Source of the DNA: Maricaulis sp965242785
GTDB lineage: Bacteria > Pseudomonadota > Alphaproteobacteria > Caulobacterales > Maricaulaceae
NCBI GenBank assembly: GCA_965242785.1
Contig: CBDETA010000003.1
Span: 496,001 to 560,000, forward strand
Reading direction: 5' to 3'
Length of the DNA stretch: 64,000 nucleotides
Both the position numbers and the translations under genes were made by a program. This document shows positions 16,502 to 23,813 of this stretch, one piece after another (position 1 is the first letter of the stretch; each line of letters starts with the position of its first letter). A model generated the notes under the pieces. The model searched no databases, was not told the origin of the DNA, and was given only the letters and a program-made list of their open reading frames with translations.

Positions 16502-17520
16502 GCCACCGCCCGGACTTCCGGTTCCAGCAGGCGCGCCAGCCCCTCGCGAACACCTTTCGGCGTGTCGGCGCGGCAGAGAATGGCCTTGATGGCCCGGGCC
16601 CAGTCGGGCTCGAAATGCGCGCCTTCCTCATCGACGAAGGAAGCCAGATGCTTGCGGATCATGCGGATGCCCAGGTGCTCGCCGTAATGCTCCAGCGAGC
16701 CTTCGAACTGGTCTTGCAGGGCTGAGACCTTGGCACGCCAGTCCGGCGTCAGGCTTTCACCCAGCAGGGCCGCACCGATTTCTCCAACCAGCCAGGGCCG
16801 CCCCTGGGCTGCGCGGCCGATCATGACAGCGTCGGCACCGGATTGTTCCAGAGCCGTACGGGCCGAGTCGATGTCGATGATATCGCCATTGACGATGACC
16901 GGAATGCCCACGGCTTCCTTCACGGCCCGCACGGCCGACCAGTCTGCCACGCCCTTGTAGAATTGCTGCCGCGTGCGTCCGTGCACGGTGACCAGCTGCA
17001 CGCCGGCCGCTTCGGCCCGGCATGCCAATTCCGGCGCGTTGAGGCAGTCATGATCCCAGCCCAGACGCATTTTCAGCGTCACGGGAATGTCGACGGCCCC
17101 AACCGTGGCCTCGATCAGGCCGAGCGCGTGATCGAGATCGCGCATCAGCGCCGAGCCGGACAGGCCCTTGGTCACCTGGCGGGCCGGACAGCCCATATTG
17201 ATGTCGACAATGTCGGCTCCGGCATCAGCGGCAATTTTGGCGCCCTCGGCCATCCAGTGCGCCTCGCGCCCGGCCAGCTGGATCACGCAGGGTGCCAGCG
17301 AGGCATCCAGCGCCGCCTTGCGAACCATGTCGCGGCGGCCTGCGGCCAGTGCATCCGAGGCGACCATTTCCGATACCACCATGCCGGCCCCGAAACGTTG
17401 GGCCTGGCAACGGAAGGGCAGATCGGTCACGCCGGACATGGGCGCGAGGATCGCGGGAACATCAATCCTGTGCGGGCCGATTGAGAAGCGCATGCGGCTG
17501 GACTTATCCTGAACGGGCAT
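16498..17520 (-). CDS. dusB: tRNA-dihydrouridine synthase DusB (NifR3)
   Basis: A 340-aa FMN-dependent TIM-barrel enzyme. It has the N-terminal LAPMSGVTDLPFR, the catalytic Cys111 in NMGCPARQVTKG, and IGRAAQGRPW near the phosphate-binding loop. It reduces specific uridines in the tRNA D-arm using NADPH. It is the first gene of the nifR3-ntrBC-ntrYX cluster conserved in alphaproteobacteria. The promoter must lie in the 56-bp gap shared divergently with ispDF. The ATG at 17520 gives MPVQDKSSRMRF; a later start at MRFSIGPHRI is possible. Confidence 0.96.
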   Translation of the reverse strand: MPVQDKSSRMRFSIGPHRIDVPAILAPMSGVTDLPFRCQAQRFGAGMVVSEMVASDALAAGRRDMVRKAALDASLAPCVIQLAGREAHWMAEGAKIAADAGADIVDINMGCPARQVTKGLSGSALMRDLDHALGLIEATVGAVDIPVTLKMRLGWDHDCLNAPELACRAEAAGVQLVTVHGRTRQQFYKGVADWSAVRAVKEAVGIPVIVNGDIIDIDSARTALEQSGADAVMIGRAAQGRPWLVGEIGAALLGESLTPDWRAKVSALQDQFEGSLEHYGEHLGIRMIRKHLASFVDEEGAHFEPDWARAIKAILCRADTPKGVREGLARLLEPEVRAVA

Positions 17521-17576
17521 CGTAAGCCGGAAAGGCTAGCGATTATGCTGCGCTGCGGCAATGGATGAGGGCTGGA

Positions 17577-18728
17577 ATGAAACTGGGTGCCGTGATCGTG
17601 GCAGCCGGACGCGGAACCCGCGCCGGGGGCGGCTTGCCCAAGCAATTCAGGCCACTGGCCGGAAAAAGCGTGCTGGCCCGCAGCTATCAGGCCCTGGCCT
17701 CACATCCCTGCATCGGGCCGGTGAGTGTGGTCATCAATCCACAGGATGCGGATCATGTGCGGCAGGTCGAGGCCGAACTGGGCCATGCGCTGGAGACCGT
17801 GCCTGGCGGTGTGACCCGGTCCGACTCGGTGCGGGCGGGTCTCGCGGCATTGCAGGCTGCCGGGTGTGACGGGGTGATGATCCATGATGCCGCAAGGCCC
17901 CTGCTCTCTTTCGACCTGATTGACCGCCTTTCGGCGGCCCTGGCGGATCATGCGGCCGTGATCCCGGTCCTGCCGGTGGCTGACGCGCTGATGCGGGTCG
18001 ATGATGATGGCACCATGCTGGATCCGGTCGACCGGACCGGGTTGGCGGCAGCGCAGACGCCTCAGGCCTTTCATCTCGCCTCCTTGCTGGACGCCTATGC
18101 CGTAACCGGCGGGGCGAGTTTTGCCGATGATGCGGCGGTGATCCGGGCTGCGGGCGGGCCGGTCTTCACGGTGGTGGGCGATGCGGACAATTTCAAACTG
18201 ACCCGGGCGGAGGATTTCCGGCGGGCGGAGGCTGTGCTGATGAACCAGGCCGTCACGGTGACCGGACAGGGCTTTGATGTGCACCGGCTGGAACCGGCCG
18301 AGGCGATGTGGCTGTGTGGCGTGGAAATCCGCGCAGGGCTGGGACTGGTCGGCCATTCCGATGCGGATGCGGGTCTGCATGCCGTGACCGATGCGGTGCT
18401 GGGCTGTGCCGGTGCCGGCGATATCGGCCAGCATTTTCCCCCATCGGACCCGCAATGGGCCGGTGCGGCCTCGGACAAATTCCTGCTGCATGCGCTCGAC
18501 CTGCTCGCCTCGGCGGGCGGCCAGGTCGTGCATGCCGATGTGACGATCATTTCGGAGCGCCCCAAGATCGGTCCCCATCGCGCAGCGATGCGGGACCGGC
18601 TGGCGCACTTGCTGGGGCTGCCGGCGGCACGGGTGAATATCAAGGCAACGACGACGGAAAAGCTGGGCTTTACCGGCCGCGGTGAAGGCCTGGCGGCGCA
18701 GGCCGTGGTCACGGCGAGGCTGGCATGA
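17577..18728 (+). CDS. ispDF: bifunctional IspD/IspF enzyme of the MEP isoprenoid pathway
   Basis: A 383-aa fusion. The N-terminal IspD part (VIVAAGRGTRAGGGLPKQF) makes CDP-ME from MEP and CTP. The C-terminal IspF part (GFDVHRLE, GHSDADAGLHAVTDA, TTTEKLGFTGRGEG) cyclises CDP-ME2P. Such fusions are common in alphaproteobacteria. An in-frame ATG exists at 17565, but GAGG at 17567-17570 is ideally placed for the ATG at 17577, which is chosen here. The stop overlaps the cinA start as ATGA. It diverges from dusB with only 56 bp between the starts. Confidence 0.95.
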   Translation: MKLGAVIVAAGRGTRAGGGLPKQFRPLAGKSVLARSYQALASHPCIGPVSVVINPQDADHVRQVEAELGHALETVPGGVTRSDSVRAGLAALQAAGCDGVMIHDAARPLLSFDLIDRLSAALADHAAVIPVLPVADALMRVDDDGTMLDPVDRTGLAAAQTPQAFHLASLLDAYAVTGGASFADDAAVIRAAGGPVFTVVGDADNFKLTRAEDFRRAEAVLMNQAVTVTGQGFDVHRLEPAEAMWLCGVEIRAGLGLVGHSDADAGLHAVTDAVLGCAGAGDIGQHFPPSDPQWAGAASDKFLLHALDLLASAGGQVVHADVTIISERPKIGPHRAAMRDRLAHLLGLPAARVNIKATTTEKLGFTGRGEGLAAQAVVTARLA

Positions 18729-19234
18729 TGTTCAATCATTCGCTTCTGGAACAGGCGGAAAACCTGCTGCAGGCGGCGCGGGAGGCCGGGGTGATGATCG
18801 CCACGGCGGAGAGTTGCACGGGCGGGCTGGTCAGCGGTGTCCTGACCGAGATTGCCGGGTCTTCCGACGTGGTGGACCGGGGGTTCGTGACCTATTCCTA
18901 CGCCGCCAAGACGGACCTTCTGGGCATCGATCCGGCGTTGCTTGAGGCCCATGGCGCGGTGTCGGAACCGGTGGCGCGGGCGATGGCGGACGGGGCGCTT
19001 TCGCGATCGAGGGCCGGTATCGCCGTGGCGATCACTGGTGTTGCGGGTCCGGGCGCGTCCGAGGACAAGCCGGCCGGGCTGGTGCATTTTGCGCTGGCGG
19101 TGCAAGGCCGCGAGACCCGCTGCAGCGTGCACCGGTTTGAAGGCAAAGACCGCAGTGCTGTCCGTCTGGCCAGCGTGGCCACCGCTCTGGACCTACTGGC
19201 CGAGGGCGTCAATCTCTTCGCTGAGATCGCGTGA
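18725..19234 (+). CDS. CinA-family nicotinamide-nucleotide amidohydrolase (PncC)
   Basis: A 169-aa protein equal to the stand-alone CinA C-terminal domain. The diagnostic motif is ATAESCTGGL with the catalytic Ser and Cys region, and GVAGPGAS follows. PncC deamidates NMN to nicotinate mononucleotide in NAD recycling. The N-terminal molybdopterin-binding-like half of full CinA is absent, which is common. Translation is probably coupled to ispDF through the ATGA overlap. Its last 42 bp overlap the 3' end of the convergent RatA-like gene. Confidence 0.93.
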   Translation: MMFNHSLLEQAENLLQAAREAGVMIATAESCTGGLVSGVLTEIAGSSDVVDRGFVTYSYAAKTDLLGIDPALLEAHGAVSEPVARAMADGALSRSRAGIAVAITGVAGPGASEDKPAGLVHFALAVQGRETRCSVHRFEGKDRSAVRLASVATALDLLAEGVNLFAEIA

Positions 19235-19696
19235 GGGATCGCCGGCCGCGGCACAGCGACGCTGGGCCTCGGCGGAGAATTTCTGGATCAGGATGCGACC
19301 GGCACGATCGCGATTGCTCTCCAGCAGCATTTGCAGGATGGCGTTCTTGAACGCCGCCTTGATGTCGAATTCCACCAGGCAGGACCCGTCCGAGAGCGCA
19401 TGGAAGCGCCAGGCATTTTCCAGCACCCGGAACGGACCGGCGACGAAGCTGACATCGATTGAACGGCGCGAGGCATCGGCGATCACGCGCGAGGTGAAAC
19501 GCTCGGCCACGAATTTATAGCGCACCCGTGCTTCGGCGGTCATTTCGGTCAGCGGACCGTCATGCGCCTCGTTGAGCACCCGCATCGCCGTGATCTGCGG
19601 GATGAAGGACGGGTAGCGGCGAATGTCCAGCACCAGATCGAAGACATCATCCGGCGCGTGGAAGAGCCGCAGGCGTTCGCGGGTTTCAACCGTCAT
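19193..19696 (-). CDS. RatA/COQ10-like START-domain protein
   Basis: A 167-aa polyketide cyclase/START-like protein. Motifs include AP-x-DVF-x-LVLDIRRYPSFIPQ near the N-terminus and the long C-terminal helix region FKNAILQMLLESNRDRAG, both seen in Coq10/RatA (YfjG) proteins. Mitochondrial Coq10 binds ubiquinone and supports respiration. E. coli RatA was reported to bind the 50S subunit. In this lineage a coenzyme Q chaperone role is more likely, but I infer that. It is 12 bp downstream of lipA on the same strand. The 3' end overlaps cinA by 42 bp tail to tail. Confidence 0.88.
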   Translation of the reverse strand: MTVETRERLRLFHAPDDVFDLVLDIRRYPSFIPQITAMRVLNEAHDGPLTEMTAEARVRYKFVAERFTSRVIADASRRSIDVSFVAGPFRVLENAWRFHALSDGSCLVEFDIKAAFKNAILQMLLESNRDRAGRILIQKFSAEAQRRCAAAGDPSRDLSEEIDALGQ

Positions 19697-19708
19697 CGCA
19701 AGGCCGGA

Positions 19709-20686
19709 TCAGCCGCGCGCCAGCTGGGCATCGCGGGCCGCGCGCAGCTTGGCGAAATCATCACCGGCATGGTGGCTGGAACGGGTCAGCGGCGTTGCGG
19801 ACACCATCAGGAAGCCCTTGGCGCGGGCGATGGTCTCATAGGCCTTGAACTCGTCCGGGGTGACGAAACGGTCGACGGCGGCGTGCTTGCGGGTTGGCTG
19901 GAGATACTGGCCGATGGTCAGAAAATCGATGCCGGCGGACCGCATGTCGTCCATCACCTGCATCACCTCCTCCTTGCTTTCGCCCAGCCCGACCATGATG
20001 CCGGACTTGGTGAATTGCGAGGGATCGCGTTCCTTAACGCGTTCCAACAGGCGCAGGGAATGGAAATAGCGCGCACCCGGGCGGATCGAGAGATAGAGCC
20101 GCGGCACGGTTTCCAGATTGTGGTTGAAGACGTCGGCCTTGGCATCGATGACGCGTTCGGCGGCGCCCGGCTTGCGCAGGAAGTCCGGGGTCAGGATTTC
20201 GATCGTCGTGCCCGGCGTGGCCGCGCGGATGGCGTTGATGACGTCGACAAAATGCTGGGCCCCGCCATCATCCAGATCATCGCGGTCGACCGAAGTGATG
20301 ACGACATGTTTCAGCCCCATCTGCGCCACCGCTTCGGCGACACGGCGCGGCTCGTCGGTATCGACAGCAGACGGCAGGCCGGTCTTGACGTTACAGAAGG
20401 AACAGGCGCGGGTGCAGGTATCGCCCAGGATCATGAAAGTGGCGTGTTTCTGTTCCCAGCACTCGCCGATATTGGGACAGCCCGCCTCTTCGCAGACGGT
20501 GACGAGACCGCCCTCTTTCACGATCTTCTGGGTTTCCGAAAAGGTCTTGCCCAGCGGCGCCTTGACGCGGATCCAGTCCGGCTTGCGCAGCACCGGCGTG
20601 TCCGCCCGCTTCTGCTTTTCCGGATGCCGGGCCGCGCGGGCCTCGGAAGCGGCGATGCGCGCCGTATTGTCGATCAGATTGGCCAT
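19709..20686 (-). CDS. lipA: lipoyl synthase LipA
   Basis: A 325-aa radical SAM enzyme. The auxiliary 4Fe-4S cluster ligands are Cys65, Cys70 and Cys76 (CEEAGCPNIGEC). The radical SAM cluster is Cys91, Cys95 and Cys98 (CTRACSFC). It inserts two sulfurs into octanoyl-protein to make lipoate for the 2-oxoacid dehydrogenases. The reading frame is open for another 55 codons upstream into the repeat island, but the conserved protein begins at the ATG at 20686 (MANLIDNTARI), which is used here. The C-terminal RSSHHAGDDFAKLR tail is typical. Confidence 0.97.
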   Translation of the reverse strand: MANLIDNTARIAASEARAARHPEKQKRADTPVLRKPDWIRVKAPLGKTFSETQKIVKEGGLVTVCEEAGCPNIGECWEQKHATFMILGDTCTRACSFCNVKTGLPSAVDTDEPRRVAEAVAQMGLKHVVITSVDRDDLDDGGAQHFVDVINAIRAATPGTTIEILTPDFLRKPGAAERVIDAKADVFNHNLETVPRLYLSIRPGARYFHSLRLLERVKERDPSQFTKSGIMVGLGESKEEVMQVMDDMRSAGIDFLTIGQYLQPTRKHAAVDRFVTPDEFKAYETIARAKGFLMVSATPLTRSSHHAGDDFAKLRAARDAQLARG

Positions 20687-20820
20687 GGCCTGCACATAAG
20701 CCGGAGCGGGCTTTCCATCAAGTTGATGCTTCTGTTGGGGGCTATGCGTTTTTGGGGCAGGCGCGAAGCAAGGGGTTGATTGGGGGCGCTGAAGGCGTGG
20801 TTGAGCATGTCGCGGGCATT

Positions 20821-20842
20821 CCGCCGGGCTTTCGCCCGGCGG
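20821..20842. repeat. perfect hairpin, 9-bp stem
   Basis: CCGCCGGGC - TTTC - GCCCGGCGG, a perfect 9-bp stem with a tetraloop. Confidence 0.85.
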
Positions 20843-20883
20843 CCCCTCCACCCTCCTTCGCCCTTCGGGCTTCGGCCGGTCCC

Positions 20884-20904
20884 CCTCCCCACGGTGTGGG
20901 GAGG
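20884..20904. repeat. perfect hairpin, 8-bp stem
   Basis: CCTCCCCA - CGGTG - TGGGGAGG, a perfect 8-bp stem with a 5-nt loop. Confidence 0.85.
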
Positions 20905-20950
20905 AAAGTTGCTCCTTCGCCAGCTCTCATTTTCTTCCCCCTTTTCCGAC

Positions 20951-20978
20951 ACCGTCATCCCCCGGCTTGTCCGGGGGA
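20951..20978 (+). repeat. palindromic repeat element, copy A
   Basis: It begins ACCGTCAT and contains the hairpin TCCCCCGG-CTTGT-CCGGGGGA (20958-20978). The same element recurs inverted at 21011-21038 with compensating changes in the stem, so the two are diverged members of one family. Confidence 0.8.
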
Positions 20979-21010
20979 CCTCGTCCATCCTGTTGGCAGG
21001 TTAGCTGAGG

Positions 21011-21038
21011 TGGCCCGGACAAGCCGGGCCATGACGGT
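21011..21038 (-). repeat. palindromic repeat element, copy B (inverted)
   Basis: The hairpin TGGCCCGG-ACAAG-CCGGGCCA (21011-21031) is followed by TGACGGT. Read on the minus strand it begins ACCGTCAT and has the same CTTGT loop as copy A. Stem bases differ between copies but pair in each, which indicates selection for the structure. Confidence 0.8.
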
Positions 21039-21134
21039 GGTTAAGTGTGGTGGTGGATTGGTGGTACATCGAGCTCTCCTCCGCACCACCAATAGCGCCA
21101 CGCGCTGACACGCTGGCGGTATGAGCAAGAGAGG

Positions 21135-21198
21135 GTGCGGGACGCTTTCAGGCGTCTTCGCTAGAGTTAAGTGAGTGACACCGTCTGGCGTCCCGCAC
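21135..21198. repeat. inverted repeat with 11-bp arms
   Basis: GTGCGGGACGC at 21135-21145 is perfectly complementary to GCGTCCCGCAC at 21188-21198, with 42 nt between. A competing small hairpin GACGC-TTTCAG-GCGTC (21141-21156) shares the left arm. No transposase-like gene lies inside. Confidence 0.7.
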
Positions 21199-21208
21199 TT
21201 GGAGATTT

Positions 21209-21226
21209 CACCCGCCGGGGCGGGTG
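21209..21226. repeat. perfect hairpin, 8-bp arms
   Basis: CACCCGCC-GG-GGCGGGTG. The loop would open to about 6 nt in RNA. Confidence 0.75.
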
Positions 21227-21436
21227 TGTCCTATATCAGGCGAGGATGCTGCATGAGTAGCATGACAGCCGTGCTCCCTGACCGCCGTGCCCGTCCAGCC
21301 GGCGGTCACCCGGCTCTCCAGACACGCTCCACTCCCCCACCACCCCCGGCCGACCAGACCGGGCCTCGAGCGGTGATGAGGCACAAGAAGAATAGCCCGA
21401 GCGCAAAGGGGGGAGGATAAGCAAAAATGATTTCCG

Positions 21437-21472
21437 CCCCCGCGAGCGGGGGAGGCCCCGGCCGCAGGCCGG
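21437..21472. repeat. two adjacent hairpins
   Basis: CCCCCGC-GA-GCGGGGG at 21437-21452, then CCGGCC-GCA-GGCCGG at 21458-21472. Both stems are perfect. Confidence 0.8.
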
Positions 21473-21516
21473 CGGCGGGGGTTCGAAGCACCGGCGCCAA
21501 CCGACTGACCCCCTTC

Positions 21517-21558
21517 GGTTTTGCCTTTGGCAAAACCACTTCCCCCGCTTTGCGGGGG
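21517..21558. repeat. two adjacent hairpins
   Basis: GGTTTTGCC-TTT-GGCAAAACC at 21517-21537 (9-bp stem) and CCCCCGC-TTT-GCGGGGG at 21542-21558 (7-bp stem). Both have TTT loops and stand 4 nt apart. Confidence 0.85.
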
Positions 21559-21563
21559 CAGAA

Positions 21564-21589
21564 AAACGGTGTCCGGATTTCCACCGTTT
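21564..21589. repeat. hairpin, 8-bp stem
   Basis: AAACGGTG-N10-CACCGTTT lies just downstream of the methyltransferase stop. On the minus strand it could assist termination, but no T tract follows. Confidence 0.6.
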
Positions 21590-21619
21590 GGGCGTGGACA
21601 AACGCTGGCCCGAGCTACC

Positions 21620-22288
21620 CTACCCCGGCTTTTTCACGATGAGGAACAGGGCCTTGTTGGGTTTGGGGCGCCAGTCATAGGTGATTTCGAAGCCGGCGGC
21701 CTCGACTTCACGGCACAGGCGTTTGGCGCTGAAGACCTTGAGCAGAGGAAAAAGGCGCAGGGCGCGGGCGATGGGGATGATCGGGATGAGGAACCAGAAC
21801 CCGTCCATCAGGCAGACCGTGCTGGTGACCAGAACGCCGCCCGGTTTCAGCAATGCATACGCGTGGCGCAGCGTGGCTTCGCGGTCAGCCAGGAGGTGCA
21901 GGACGGACAGCCCGAGAATGGCGTCGAACTGGTATTCGACCGGGTCGAAGTCTTCGAGTTCGGCCTCGCGAAAAGTGAGATTGGTGACGCCGGCCTCGGC
22001 CTTGCGGGTTTCGGCGATGCGCAGCATTTCTGACGAGAAATCGGTGGCGAGGTAATTGCCCACGAAAGGTGCATGCAGAACAGCCGTGCCGCCGGTTCCG
22101 CAGCCAAACTCCAGCACATCGCTCTGAGGATTGAACCATTCTCGGGTCTTTTCCAGCTTGTGCTGATAGGCCGCCTCGTCGGCGATCGGGCTTTTCGCAT
22201 AGCCCTCGGCCATGCGGTTCCAGAAGTGGCTGTGCGGATTGGCATCGGACTGGGGCACGCGTGTGGTCCTTTCGGCTTGTGGCGTCAT
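21620..22288 (-). CDS. class I SAM-dependent methyltransferase
   Basis: A 222-aa protein from the ATG at 22288. The SAM-binding motif I is VLEFGCGTGG, the acidic motif II follows in NYLATDFSSEM, and motif IV-VI segments are FDAILGLSVLHLL and LLKPGGVLVTSTV. A C-terminal stretch FWFLIPIIPIARALRLFP is hydrophobic and could touch membrane or bind a lipophilic substrate. The substrate cannot be named. AAGG abuts the ATG without a good spacer, so the true start could differ; the frame stays open to 22354. It diverges from a lysR gene across 69 bp, so LysR may control it. Confidence 0.82.
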   Translation of the reverse strand: MTPQAERTTRVPQSDANPHSHFWNRMAEGYAKSPIADEAAYQHKLEKTREWFNPQSDVLEFGCGTGGTAVLHAPFVGNYLATDFSSEMLRIAETRKAEAGVTNLTFREAELEDFDPVEYQFDAILGLSVLHLLADREATLRHAYALLKPGGVLVTSTVCLMDGFWFLIPIIPIARALRLFPLLKVFSAKRLCREVEAAGFEITYDWRPKPNKALFLIVKKPG

Positions 22289-22320
22289 CCTTCGTGTGTA
22301 TCCATACAGAAAACGGCCAC

Positions 22321-22332
22321 AAACTGCAGTTT
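22321..22332. promoter_or_regulatory. palindrome AAACTGCAGTTT in divergent promoter
   Basis: A perfect 12-bp palindrome lies in the 69-bp gap between the methyltransferase and lysR starts. Divergent LysR-type regulators usually bind such intergenic dyads. It is a candidate operator by position only; a clear T-N11-A match was not established. Confidence 0.4.
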
Positions 22333-22357
22333 CTCTGCAAATGATATACGCCAATCA

Positions 22358-23251
22358 ATGAACTGGGCGAGTATCTCCTTTGACTGGAACCAGATCCGCG
22401 CCTTTCTCGCCACGGTCGAGGAAGGCTCGTTCTCGGCTGCCGCCCGCGCCCTGGGGCAGACCCAGCCCACCCTCTCCCGCCAGATCAGCGCGCTGGAAAC
22501 CGACCTGGGCGTGACCCTGTTCGAGCGCGGCCGGCGCAGCATGGCGCCAACCCAGGCTGCGCTGGAATTGCTGGACCATGTGCGCGTGATGGGCGAAGCG
22601 GCCCAGCGCATCTCACTGACGGCCTCGGGCCAGTCGACTACGATCGACGGGCATGTCTCGATCACCGCCACGGACGTGATGGCGTCCTTCTTCCTGCCGC
22701 CAGTAGTGCGGCACTTGCGGGAGATCGCACCAAATCTGACGCTGGAGATCATCGCGTCCAACGCGCTGCAGGACCTGTCCAAGCGTGAGGCCGACATCGC
22801 CATCCGGCATGCCCGACCCGAGAAGGGCGAGCTGATTGCCCGCAAGATCGGCGAGACGACGGCGCACCTTTTCGCCAGTAAGACCTATCTGGACCGCGTC
22901 GGCCGCCCGCAGAGTCTGGAGGCGCTCAACCGGCTGAACTTCATCGGTTTCGGCAATGAGACGCAGGTGATCGGTCACCTCAACGCGCTGGGCCTGTCGC
23001 TGACGCCGGAGAATGTGCCGGTGATTTGCGAAAGCGGTGCGGTCTATCTCTCGCTGCTGCGTGAGGGTCTGGGTGTGGCGGTGATGACGCGCGACGTGCA
23101 ACGCTTCTTTCCGGAACTGGAACCGGTCTGGCCGGACCTGCCCGAGATCAGCGTGCCGATCTGGCTGGTCACGCACCGCGAAGTGCAGACCAGCCGCAAG
23201 ATCCGCCTGGTGTTCGACACCCTGGCCGAACACTTGCGCGCCATCTGGTAG
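22358..23251 (+). CDS. LysR-family transcriptional regulator
   Basis: A 297-aa protein. The N-terminal winged HTH shows the LysR signature FLATVEEGSFSAAARALGQTQPTLSRQISALE, with a C-terminal periplasmic-binding-protein-like effector domain. The start is the ATG at 22358 (MNWASISFDW). The frame extends further upstream but overlaps the divergent gene. It probably regulates the adjacent methyltransferase, itself, or both. The effector is unknown. A shared bidirectional terminator at 23260-23296 separates it from rpsI. Confidence 0.93.
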   Translation: MNWASISFDWNQIRAFLATVEEGSFSAAARALGQTQPTLSRQISALETDLGVTLFERGRRSMAPTQAALELLDHVRVMGEAAQRISLTASGQSTTIDGHVSITATDVMASFFLPPVVRHLREIAPNLTLEIIASNALQDLSKREADIAIRHARPEKGELIARKIGETTAHLFASKTYLDRVGRPQSLEALNRLNFIGFGNETQVIGHLNALGLSLTPENVPVICESGAVYLSLLREGLGVAVMTRDVQRFFPELEPVWPDLPEISVPIWLVTHREVQTSRKIRLVFDTLAEHLRAIW

Positions 23252-23259
23252 GCCGACAT

Positions 23260-23296
23260 GCAAAACGGGCGGCGCCATCGGCACCGCCCGTCTTGC
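23260..23296. terminator. bidirectional terminator between lysR and rpsI
   Basis: A 17-bp imperfect stem (15 of 17 pairs) encloses a 3-nt loop. The GC-rich core GGGCGG/CCGCCC is flanked by A- and T-rich ends, giving a TTTTGC tail on the minus strand after rpsI. It lies 8 bp after the lysR stop. Confidence 0.8.
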
Positions 23297-23317
23297 ATTC
23301 GGATCGTCTCGAAACGC

Positions 23318-23812
23318 TTAGCGCTTGGAGAACTGGAAGGAGCGGCGGGCTTTCGCGCGGCCGTACTTCTTGCGCTCGACGACGCGGCTGTCGCGGGTCA
23401 GGAAGCCATTGGCTTTCAGGACGCCACGCAGGCCCGGTTCGAACAGGGTCAGCGCCTTGGAGATACCGTGACGCACGGCACCGGCCTGACCGGACAGGCC
23501 ACCACCCTTGACGGTGGCGACGATGTCGAACTCGTTCACGCGCTCGGCGGTTTCCAGCGGCTGCTGGAGCAGCATGCGCAGAACCGGACGGGCGAAGTAT
23601 TTTTCCTGATCCTGGCCATTGACCGTGATCTTGCCATTACCGCGCTTGATCCAGACGCGGGCGACCGCGTTCTTGCGCTTGCCGGTGGCATAGGAACGAC
23701 CGTGTTCGTCGATTTGCGGCTCGGAAGAGACGGCTTCTTCGGCCACGGCAACGTCGCCGGAACCCTTCATGACGTCTTTCAGGTCTTCGAGCGAGCGGGC
23801 TTCTTCACTCAT
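23318..23812 (-). CDS. rpsI: 30S ribosomal protein S9
   Basis: A 164-aa protein. The conserved S9 core is GRSYATGKRKNAVARVWIK, GGGLSGQAGAVRHGISKAL and the C-terminal KARRSFQFSKR, whose final Lys-Arg reaches the decoding P-site. It has an N-terminal extension of about 35 residues (acidic, MSEEARSLEDL...) as in other alphaproteobacterial S9 proteins. It follows rplM with a single base between stop and start, so the two are translated from one mRNA. Confidence 0.98.
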   Translation of the reverse strand: MSEEARSLEDLKDVMKGSGDVAVAEEAVSSEPQIDEHGRSYATGKRKNAVARVWIKRGNGKITVNGQDQEKYFARPVLRMLLQQPLETAERVNEFDIVATVKGGGLSGQAGAVRHGISKALTLFEPGLRGVLKANGFLTRDSRVVERKKYGRAKARRSFQFSKR

Positions 23813-23813
23813 A

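Larger units (their letters stand above)
20752..21600. repeat. gene-free island of mosaic palindromic repeats
   Basis: Between lipA (starts 20686) and the methyltransferase (ends 21620) about 930 bp hold no recognisable gene. The short open frames here have low-complexity translations. Instead there are many perfect inverted repeats with short loops, listed separately, mixed with a pair of diverged inverted copies of one palindromic element. It looks like an accumulation of extragenic palindromic repeats of several families, comparable to REP/BIME-like mosaics. One or more could serve as terminators or transcript-end stabilisers. Confidence 0.75.

Noticed and set aside
20752..21642. Several open frames of 70-120 codons in the repeat island
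   Set aside because: Their translations are low-complexity and they cross hairpin repeats. No ribosome-binding sites or family patterns were seen.
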